Source: Pelagibacteraceae bacterium (GTDB lineage: Bacteria > Pseudomonadota > Alphaproteobacteria > Pelagibacterales > Pelagibacteraceae). Taken from it: a stretch of 64,000 nucleotides of DNA. The notes under the pieces are model-generated. The model made no database searches and was not told the origin of the DNA. It worked only from the letters and a program-made list of their open reading frames with translations. The position numbers and the translations under genes are program-made. The number at the start of each line of letters is the position of its first letter. The stretch's first letter is position 1. The stretch covers positions 372,001 through 436,000 of the forward strand of contig JAGYIF010000001.1 of NCBI GenBank assembly GCA_018402735.1. The letters run 5' to 3'. Below are positions 56,894 through 64,000 of the stretch, piece by piece.

Positions 56894-59800
56894 CTAGACA
56901 GCTTTTTTTTCAGGTTCCTTTAAAGAAATCGGGTGATCCAATTTTCCTATCATTTCTTTTGGACAAATTTGATAAAAATCTTTTTTACTTAACTCCCAAT
57001 CAAATAATATCTTTTTAGCGTATTCTGATGCTGTCTCTTCAATGTGCTTTTCTAAAATTGTATAAAGGAAATCCAGCCAATATTTGGTTTCTACTTTTTG
57101 CCAAATGACAGAGTTTGGATTTATTACGTTTTCTAAATTATCTTTGGGATCGTAAACAAACGCCATTCCGCCGGTCATACCTGCTGCAAAGTTATCTCCT
57201 ACTTCTCCAAGAATTACCGAACATCCACCGGTCATATACTCGCAAGCATTGGTTCCGGCACCCTCTACTACTGCGGTTGCTCCTGAATTTCGAACTGAAA
57301 ATCTTTCCCCAGCTTGTCCTGCAGCAAAAAGATATCCTGAAGTTGCTCCATATAAGACCGTATTACCAACGATAGTATTCTCATTAGAAATTAGATCGCT
57401 AGCTACCGGCGGTCGTACACTTATAGTAGCTCCTGAAAGACCCTTTCCTACATAATCATTACAATCGCCTATGACTTCAAATTTTAAACCTTTAACACCA
57501 AATGCTCCCAGTGATTGTCCTGCAGATCCTCTCAATTTAATTTTAATATGATTTTCTGGAAAACTTTTATTTTTAAAATTTGTAACAAGACGAGAAGATA
57601 GTCTTGAACCGACAGTTCTGTCCGTATTTTTAATTGTATAACTTAATTCTACTTTTTGACCGCTCTCAATTAATGGCAATGCATCAATCAGTATTTGCTT
57701 ATCCAAAGTATCTGGGACTTCATTTCTTATCTTATCTTTACAAAATCTTGGATGATCACCAGGATCTGCCTGAACTAATAATGGATTAAAATCTAAATCA
57801 TCTAAGTTTGCAGCTCCTCTTGAAACTTGTTTTAACAAATCTGTTCTTCCAATAACTTCGTTTAAAGTTTTAAATCCAAGCTCTGCTAAAATTTCTCTTA
57901 CTTCTTCTGCTATAAAGGTAAATAAGTTAACAACTTTTTCTGGTGTTCCTGTAAATTTTTTTCTGAGTTCTTCATTTTGAGTACATATTCCTACAGGACA
58001 TGTGTCTGAGTGGCATTGACGTACCATAATACATCCCATAGCAACTAAACTAGTTGTTGCTATTCCAAATTCATCCGCTCCCATCATGGCTGCCATTACA
58101 ACATCTCTTCCTGTTTTGATTCCACCGTCAGTTCTAAGTACAACTTTGTGACGTAGGCTATTTAACGTTAGAATTTGATTAGTTTCTGTAAGACCCATTT
58201 CCCACGGTAGACCTACATACTTAACACTTGTTTGAGGAGTTGCTCCTGTTCCCCCATTGTGACCTGAAATTAAAATAATATCAGCTTTTGCTTTTGCAAC
58301 TCCGGCAGCGATAGTTCCTATTCCACCAGAAGCAACTAACTTTACTCCAACTCTCGCTATCGGATTAATTTGTTTCAAATCGTAAATTAATTGAGCCAAA
58401 TCCTCAATGGAGTAAATATCATGATGAGGCGGTGGAGAAACCAATGTAACTCCTGGTGTTGAATGTCTCAATCTAGCAATTTCTTTAGTAACTTTAAATC
58501 CAGGTAATTGGCCACCTTCTCCTGGTTTTGCACCTTGGGCCATCTTAATTTCTATTTCATTACAATTATTAAGGTAAGTAGCAGTTACTCCAAATCTTGC
58601 TGAAGCTATTTGTTTAACCCTAGAGTTGGCATTGTCACCATTTTCTCTAGGTACAGACCTGCTTTCATCTTCTCCACCTTCGCCACTACAAGATGCTCCT
58701 CCAATTCTATTCATTGCAATTGCTAAGGTTTCATGAGCTTCTTTTGACAATGCTCCTAAAGACATACTTCCTGATCCAAATCTTTTTCGAATATGAGTAA
58801 CCGATTCAACTTCATCTAGAGGAATTGGTTTATTTTTAAATCTAAAATCTAATAGATCTCTAAGATGAATTGGCGGCATCTCACTCATTAATTTTGAATA
58901 TTTTTTAAACATGTCATACGAGTCACTTCCAACCGCTGTCTGCAAAAGATGAATTGTTTTTGCTTGGTACGCGTGTGTTTCCCCGCCATGTCTATATTTA
59001 TAAATTCCTCCAATTGGCAAAGTGATAATATTTTCCTCATATGTTGCGGTATGTTGTTTTCTAATCATGTCTTCAATTCCAGAAAGTCCTATCCCGGAAA
59101 TTTTAGATTCTAACCCAGGGAAGTAATCAGCAACTAATCCTCGGCTAAGACCTAGCGATTGAAAATTTAAACCCCCTCGATAAGAACTTATGACTGATAT
59201 TCCCATTTTAGACATAATTTTTAAAAGACCATCATTAACTGCTTTAATGTAACGGTGCACACACTCATCAAAGGAAAATTTGCCGAATAATTTTTTTTCA
59301 AATCTTTGATAAATTGAATCAATGGCTAAATATGCATTAACTGTAGTAGCGCCGGCTCCTATTAAAACTGCATAATAATGTGTATCTAAACATTCTGAGG
59401 ATCTTACATTTAAAGAGGTAAATTTTCTCAAACCTTTTTTGACCAAATGGGATTGGATTGCTCCAACTGCAAGAATAATTGGAATACTTATTCTATCTTT
59501 AGAAATATTTTCATCAGTTATAATTAGGTGTTTTTTACCTGATCGAACATAAAACTCAGATTCTTTTCTAATTCTTTCAATCTCTGATTTAAGATTTAAT
59601 TCTTTATTATCTTTTTCAAATGTACAGTCTATTTTTTGGACTGACTCATCTCCAAATATTTCAAATAACTTTTTGAATTGAGTGTTTGATAAAACTGGGC
59701 TATCTAAAACGTAGCTCTTTTGCTCCGTAAGTCTATCATCTAAAATGTTCTCTAAATTTCCAAATCTTGTATTAAGCGACATTACTCTATTCTCTCTTAA

Positions 59801-61405
59801 AGAATCGATAGGAGGATTGGTGACTTGACTAAAATTTTGTCTAAAAAAGTTGGAAAGAGGCCTGAATTTACTAGATAAAACGGCGATTGGAGTGTCATCT
59901 CCCATAGACCCAACTGCTTCTTTTTGATCTTCAATCATTGGGTGGAGTATGCTTTCCATATCCTCGATTGTATAACCAGCCATAAACTGTCTTTGTCTAA
60001 GCTCCACTCCCTCAAATTTATTTTTTTCCTTAACTGCATTTAAGGTTTGACTTAGTTCAATGTGGTTCGATGCAAATTTTTTATAGACTGGATTAGATGA
60101 TAGATAATCTTTGGTTTTGCTGTCATTATAATATTTTCCTTTATCTAAATCCAAAGAAATCATCTGTCCGGGTCCTACTCTTCCTTTAAATAAAATATTA
60201 TCTTCTGAAACTGGGATCATTCCTGTTTCAGATCCTGCGAAAAATAATTTGTCTTTCGTGATAGTAAATCGCAATGGTCTTAGACCATTTCTGTCGGATG
60301 CAGCAATTACCCATTTTCCGTCGCAAGCTGCAATTGCTGCTGGTCCGTCCCATGGTTCTATTAATGAATTTAAATAATTATACATTTCCCTGTGAGCTTT
60401 TGGGATAATCTTGCTTTTTTTGGACCACGCTTCAGGTATCAGCATCATTTTAGCTACTGGTAACGATCTTCCCGTTCTAACTAATAATTCAAATACTGCA
60501 TCCAATGAAGCTGTATCTGAATTTCCTAATTTTATAATAGGTTTTAAATCCTCAATATTTTCTATTAGATTACTTTCCATCCCAGCTTCATGCGTTTTCA
60601 TCCAATTTACGTTTCCTTTAAGTGTATTGATCTCTCCGTTGTGAGCTATGATTCTAAAAGGCTGAGCGAGCTCCCAAGAAGGAAAAGTATTTGTTGAAAA
60701 TCTTTGATGGAATATTGCAAAACGAGAAATAAATCTTTCGTCAGCAAAGTCTGGGTAAAAGTCACTCAGATTCTGAGCTAAAAACATACCTTTGTAAATG
60801 ATAGTTTTAGAACTTAATGAACAAATATAAAATTCTCTTAATTGTTCTTCGGTAGCTCTCTTTTCTATTTTTTTTCTTACAGCAAATAATAATCTTTCAA
60901 GGTCTTCATCTTCTAAGTTTTTATTTGTTGTAAATAACAATTGCTCAATTTCAGGTCTTGTATCGTTTGCTTTCTGCCCTAAAACTTTTGGATTTACTGG
61001 AACTTGTCTCCATCCAAAGATATAAAAATCATTTTTTAAAAGTTCTTGTTCAATAAGGGTTCGGCAACGCTCTTGTTCGCTAAAATTGTTTCTCGGTAAA
61101 AAAATCATACCTACACAAAGTTTTTGATTTTGTTTTAAAGTATGACCTGTTGAATTAATTACATCCTCAAAAAAATTTTGGCTAAATTCAAAATGAATTC
61201 CTGCACCATCACCTGTTTTTCCATCTGCATCCACCGCGCCTCTATGCCAAACCGCCTTTAATGCATTAATTCCATTAATAACTACCTCTCTTCTAGGTTT
61301 TCCATTCATTGAAGCCACAAATCCAACTCCGCAAGCATCATGCTCCTCGGTATTCACATGATTTTTATTAAGCAGTTTTAAATTTTGTAAGTACAAATCT
61401 TTCAT
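56894..61405 (-). CDS. gltB: Glutamate synthase (NADPH) large subunit
   Basis: 1503 residues. Class II glutamine amidotransferase domain at the N-terminus with C25 (HDACGVGF) as nucleophile after processing, central domain, FMN-binding synthase domain, 3Fe-4S cysteines in CIMVRQCHSDTCPVGICTQ, and a C-terminal GXGXG beta-helix region. Uses glutamine and 2-oxoglutarate to make two glutamates, the main ammonium assimilation route with glutamine synthetase. Shares one base with gltD (TAATG). Confidence 0.98.
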   Translation of the reverse strand: MKDLYLQNLKLLNKNHVNTEEHDACGVGFVASMNGKPRREVVINGINALKAVWHRGAVDADGKTGDGAGIHFEFSQNFFEDVINSTGHTLKQNQKLCVGMIFLPRNNFSEQERCRTLIEQELLKNDFYIFGWRQVPVNPKVLGQKANDTRPEIEQLLFTTNKNLEDEDLERLLFAVRKKIEKRATEEQLREFYICSLSSKTIIYKGMFLAQNLSDFYPDFADERFISRFAIFHQRFSTNTFPSWELAQPFRIIAHNGEINTLKGNVNWMKTHEAGMESNLIENIEDLKPIIKLGNSDTASLDAVFELLVRTGRSLPVAKMMLIPEAWSKKSKIIPKAHREMYNYLNSLIEPWDGPAAIAACDGKWVIAASDRNGLRPLRFTITKDKLFFAGSETGMIPVSEDNILFKGRVGPGQMISLDLDKGKYYNDSKTKDYLSSNPVYKKFASNHIELSQTLNAVKEKNKFEGVELRQRQFMAGYTIEDMESILHPMIEDQKEAVGSMGDDTPIAVLSSKFRPLSNFFRQNFSQVTNPPIDSLRENRVMSLNTRFGNLENILDDRLTEQKSYVLDSPVLSNTQFKKLFEIFGDESVQKIDCTFEKDNKELNLKSEIERIRKESEFYVRSGKKHLIITDENISKDRISIPIILAVGAIQSHLVKKGLRKFTSLNVRSSECLDTHYYAVLIGAGATTVNAYLAIDSIYQRFEKKLFGKFSFDECVHRYIKAVNDGLLKIMSKMGISVISSYRGGLNFQSLGLSRGLVADYFPGLESKISGIGLSGIEDMIRKQHTATYEENIITLPIGGIYKYRHGGETHAYQAKTIHLLQTAVGSDSYDMFKKYSKLMSEMPPIHLRDLLDFRFKNKPIPLDEVESVTHIRKRFGSGSMSLGALSKEAHETLAIAMNRIGGASCSGEGGEDESRSVPRENGDNANSRVKQIASARFGVTATYLNNCNEIEIKMAQGAKPGEGGQLPGFKVTKEIARLRHSTPGVTLVSPPPHHDIYSIEDLAQLIYDLKQINPIARVGVKLVASGGIGTIAAGVAKAKADIILISGHNGGTGATPQTSVKYVGLPWEMGLTETNQILTLNSLRHKVVLRTDGGIKTGRDVVMAAMMGADEFGIATTSLVAMGCIMVRQCHSDTCPVGICTQNEELRKKFTGTPEKVVNLFTFIAEEVREILAELGFKTLNEVIGRTDLLKQVSRGAANLDDLDFNPLLVQADPGDHPRFCKDKIRNEVPDTLDKQILIDALPLIESGQKVELSYTIKNTDRTVGSRLSSRLVTNFKNKSFPENHIKIKLRGSAGQSLGAFGVKGLKFEVIGDCNDYVGKGLSGATISVRPPVASDLISNENTIVGNTVLYGATSGYLFAAGQAGERFSVRNSGATAVVEGAGTNACEYMTGGCSVILGEVGDNFAAGMTGGMAFVYDPKDNLENVINPNSVIWQKVETKYWLDFLYTILEKHIEETASEYAKKILFDWELSKKDFYQICPKEMIGKLDHPISLKEPEKKAV

Positions 61406-62847
61406 TATGCAGCCCTTATTGCAGATTGCTCTTTTTTAATTTTTAAATATTTGTCAATTTGCTGCGCAGCATCTCTTCCATCTCGAATTGCCCACACCAC
61501 AAGAGAAGCTCCACGAACTATATCTCCGGCTGCAAATACACCTCTGATATTTGTTCTCATAGTTTTTAAATCTGTTTTAATAGTTCCCCACTTAGAAACT
61601 TCCAATTTAGGTTCAGAAAATAAAGTTGGTATTTCTTCTGGATCAAAACCAAGAGCTTTAATTACTAGATCTGCATCCAATTCTTCGTGAGCTCCCTCAA
61701 TAATCTTAGGAGATTGACGTCCAGAAGAATCTGGTTCACCTAATCTTATTTTGTCATAAATAACTTTTTCAACTTTTTGACTTCCTTTAAATTCTTTTGG
61801 ACTAGATAGCCAAATAAACTTAACTCCTTCTTCTTCTGCATTTTGAACTTCTCTTGCAGAACCCGGCATGTTTTTTTTATCTCTTCTATACAAGCATGAT
61901 ACTGATTTCGCTTTTTGTCTTATTGCAGTCCTAACACAATCCATTGCAGTATCCCCTCCTCCAATCACAATAACATTTTTTCCTTCAGCATTTAATGTTC
62001 CATCATCAAATTCTGGTACTGCATCTCCAAGACCTTTTTTATTAGATGCTGTTAAAAACTTCATTGCTGGGAAAACATTTTTTAAATCTTTTCCTGGTAC
62101 ATCTATTTCTCTGGACTTATAAACACCAGTTGCAATCAAAACTGCATCGTGCTTTTCTTTTAGCTCCTCTAATGTGGAGTCTTTTCCTATCTCAAAATTT
62201 TGAACAAATGTAATTCCGCTATCTTGATAAAGTTTTGTTCTTCTTTGTACTGAAGATTTTTCTAATTTAAAATTAGGGATTCCATAAATCAATAATCCAC
62301 CTGCTCGATCGTAGCGATCATAAATAGTAATTTGATAACCTTTTTGTCTTAATTGTTCAGCAGCAGCTAAACCGGCAGGTCCGGCTCCTATAATTCCTAT
62401 GGTCTCTTTTAATTCTTTTGTTGGCTTTATAGTTTCTACCCATCCATTTTCCCAAGCTGTGTTGGTAATATATTTTTCTATGGCACCAATAGTTACTGTT
62501 CCATGTCCGGATTGTTCAATAACACAATTGCCTTCGCACAAACGATCTTGTGGGCAAATAGCTCCGCAAACTTCTGGCATGGAATTAGTAGCGGATGATA
62601 ACTTGTATGCTTCTTCCAATCTGCCCTCAGCTGTTAATTTAAGCCAGTCTGGAATATTGTTGTGCAGTGGACAATGAACCTGACAAAATGGTGTCCCACA
62701 TTGTGAGCATCTGCTTGCTTGCTCTGTAGCCTTAGTTTCTATGAATTCTTTATAAATTTCATGAAAATTGGATGTTCTTTCTGAAGATTCCAATTTCGCA
62801 GGAGTTTGCTTTTTAATACCTACAAATTTTAGCATTTTCTCTGTCAT
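61405..62847 (-). CDS. gltD: Glutamate synthase small subunit
   Basis: 480 residues, supplies electrons from NADPH to the large subunit. Fe-S cysteines in CSQCGTPFCQVHCPLHN (45-61) and CGAICPQDRLCEGNC, FAD motif GIIGAGPAGLAAAEQL and NADPH motif VIGGGDTAMDCVR. First gene of gltD-gltB. The 200-base spacer upstream holds its promoter and that of uppP; no NtrC site was recognised. Confidence 0.97.
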   Translation of the reverse strand: MTEKMLKFVGIKKQTPAKLESSERTSNFHEIYKEFIETKATEQASRCSQCGTPFCQVHCPLHNNIPDWLKLTAEGRLEEAYKLSSATNSMPEVCGAICPQDRLCEGNCVIEQSGHGTVTIGAIEKYITNTAWENGWVETIKPTKELKETIGIIGAGPAGLAAAEQLRQKGYQITIYDRYDRAGGLLIYGIPNFKLEKSSVQRRTKLYQDSGITFVQNFEIGKDSTLEELKEKHDAVLIATGVYKSREIDVPGKDLKNVFPAMKFLTASNKKGLGDAVPEFDDGTLNAEGKNVIVIGGGDTAMDCVRTAIRQKAKSVSCLYRRDKKNMPGSAREVQNAEEEGVKFIWLSSPKEFKGSQKVEKVIYDKIRLGEPDSSGRQSPKIIEGAHEELDADLVIKALGFDPEEIPTLFSEPKLEVSKWGTIKTDLKTMRTNIRGVFAAGDIVRGASLVVWAIRDGRDAAQQIDKYLKIKKEQSAIRAA

Positions 62848-62963
62848 ATTGTTTTAACTTTAGTTTTTGCTATTTTTATCTCAACTTTTAAAAAAAAATC
62901 AATAATAAAATGGTTTTTTAGTTACCATGATCTTACCTATTTTATCTATATTGGGTGAATAGT

Positions 62964-62992
62964 TTGACATTTTCAAATTTTTATCAATAAAA
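62964..62992 (+). promoter_or_regulatory. Putative sigma70 promoter of uppP
   Basis: TTGACA (62964-62969), 17-base spacer, ATAAAA (62987-62992). Perfect -35, weak -10. Start near 63000, about 65 bases before the uppP ATG. Confidence 0.4.
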
Positions 62993-63065
62993 AGTCCCAT
63001 AAATTTACTAGTTTTAAGTATGTTTAAATAGCCAAGATATCATTGTAAAGCATTTGAATAAATTG

Positions 63066-63845
63066 ATGAGTGAACTGTATTTTATCAAAATTTTATTTTT
63101 ATCCATTGTCCAAGGGATATCTGAGTTTATTCCGGTATCGAGCTCTGGTCTTTTAGTTATATTTGAAAATATATTCGAAATACAAAATAACAATCTTCTA
63201 ATTAATGTAACTATGCACGGCGGAAGTTTAGCTGCCGTAGTGTTATTTTTTTACAAAGATTTAATTAACCTTTGGAAAAACCCCAAGCTACTTCTTAACC
63301 TAATTATTGCAACTGTGCCTGTAGTAATTGTTGGAGGATTTTTACAATATTATGGAATTATAGATCAAATAATGAATATAGTCGTCATAGGTTATTCAAC
63401 TATATTTTTTGGAATTTTATTGTTTTTTAGCGACAGAAATAGTGAAGATAAAAAATTTAATCAATCCATTTCTAACAAAGATTCTTTTATTATAGGATTG
63501 TATCAAGTATTGGCATTGATACCAGGAACTTCACGAAGTGGGATTACTTTAACGGGGGCAAGATTTTTAAAATTTAATAGAGTTGACGCTGCAAAATTTT
63601 CTTTTTTACTTTCTATACCAACATTGTCTGCCGCTTTTATTTTAAGTACTTACAAAATATACAAACTTGATGAGACTGAATTTAACACTCTTTCGCTTTT
63701 AGCATTTGTTTTTAGTTTTGTATTTTCTCTACTGACTATTAAATATTTTTTAATTTTTCTAAAAAACTTTAGTCTTAATGTGTTTGTAGTTTTTAGAATC
63801 ATTATGGGATTAGGTTTACTAACTTTTTATTACACTACTCGCTAA
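63066..63845 (+). CDS. uppP: Undecaprenyl-diphosphatase
   Basis: 259 residues from ATG 63066; a TTG four codons earlier is possible but less likely. Polytopic membrane enzyme that recycles undecaprenyl pyrophosphate for cell-wall and LPS synthesis. Both BacA motifs are present: SIVQGISEFIPVSSSG (13-28, E20) and PGTSRSG (about 152-158). Its 3' end overlaps the convergent NDUFA9-like gene by 11 bases. Confidence 0.95.
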   Translation: MSELYFIKILFLSIVQGISEFIPVSSSGLLVIFENIFEIQNNNLLINVTMHGGSLAAVVLFFYKDLINLWKNPKLLLNLIIATVPVVIVGGFLQYYGIIDQIMNIVVIGYSTIFFGILLFFSDRNSEDKKFNQSISNKDSFIIGLYQVLALIPGTSRSGITLTGARFLKFNRVDAAKFSFLLSIPTLSAAFILSTYKIYKLDETEFNTLSLLAFVFSFVFSLLTIKYFLIFLKNFSLNVFVVFRIIMGLGLLTFYYTTR

Positions 63846-64000
63846 ATTGACCTTTAGGTCTGTAGATTTTTAGATAGGATGAAATTACACTTTCTATACT
63901 TTGCGGAAGTATATTCAAATCTTTCAAAGTTTTAAAATTTCCAGAAACAATATTATTTCCCTCTTCTAAAATAGTTACTTGATCAACTGTAAGAATAGGT
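63835..64000 (-). CDS. NAD-dependent epimerase-like protein, NDUFA9 family, C-terminal part
   Basis: Last 54 codons of a gene that runs off the right edge, ending TAG at 63835-63837. The peptide PILTVDQVTILEEGN, TLKDLNILPQSIESVI and SSYLKIYRPKGQF matches the C-terminus of the complex I NDUFA9-like SDR proteins commonly encoded next to uppP in alphaproteobacteria. Assigned from the tail and neighbour only. Confidence 0.7.
   Translation of the reverse strand, partial: PILTVDQVTILEEGNNIVSGNFKTLKDLNILPQSIESVISSYLKIYRPKGQFSE

Noticed and set aside
63054-63065. TTG start for uppP four codons upstream
   Set aside because: ATG at 63066 gives the usual UppP N-terminus and no Shine-Dalgarno favours the TTG.

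Overview
The window is a dense, strongly AT-rich (roughly two thirds A+T or more, by eye) chromosomal segment of a free-living alphaproteobacterium with a streamlined genome. The alphaproteobacterial assignment rests on gene neighbourhoods and families: coxB-coxA-ctaB, pmbA with waaA-lpxK, purD divergent from xseA-DUF2093, HAD-ribF-ileS-lspA-DUF3035, murA-DUF2948-hisD-infA-maf, HisZ-dependent short HisG, a tRNA-His without an encoded G-1, and uppP next to an NDUFA9-like gene. Base composition, tiny spacers, overlapping genes and the absence of any IS, phage or CRISPR suggest a marine oligotroph of the SAR11 / HIMB59 / AEGEAN-169 type. That last step is inference; no rRNA is present to settle it.

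Layout. 1-2571 (-): cytochrome c oxidase subunits and heme O synthase (partial). 2674-12452, mostly (+): TldD/TldE protease pair, ubiquinone gene ubiA and a lipid A/LPS block (msbA-like, waaA, lpxK, lpxL-like). 12449-19204: M23 peptidase, xseA, purD, tadA, rluB, rsmD, pgi and a BamF-like lipoprotein. 19194-24190 (-): lspA, ileS, ribF, HAD hydrolase. 24247-26376 (+): groESL with a heat-shock-like promoter and terminator. 26392-27269 (-): a short-chain dehydrogenase behind a clear TPP riboswitch. 27474-36070 (-): a long co-directional series (csp, two small proteins, dcd, murA, DUF2948, hisD, infA, maf, tRNA-Phe, a His-rich leader ORF, tRNA-His, hisS, hisZ, hisG). 36103-38843: small lipoprotein, tRNA-Thr, beta-hydroxyacid and aldehyde dehydrogenases. 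38957-44682 (+): pyruvate dehydrogenase E1 with a fused lipoyl domain, E2, and a serine hydrolase. 44664-54117 (-): renalase-like oxidoreductase, tRNA-Ser, lepA, pheTS, rplT-rpmI-infC, thrS. 54145-64000: glycosyltransferase, alpha/beta hydrolase, YeeZ-like epimerase, gltB-gltD, uppP and a partial NDUFA9-like gene.

No defence island or foreign cluster is present. The most unusual content is regulatory and architectural: (1) a 21-codon ORF with five His codons just upstream of tRNA-His-hisS-hisZ-hisG, a candidate histidine leader peptide; (2) hisS starting five bases after the tRNA-His CCA end; (3) a TPP riboswitch whose closing stem overlaps the ribosome binding site of a dehydrogenase with no other thiamin gene nearby; (4) a lipoyl domain fused to homodimeric E1, copied from E2, while the second E2 lipoyl domain has lost its lysine; (5) extreme compaction, with start codons back to back as CATATG and nearly all convergent genes overlapping.
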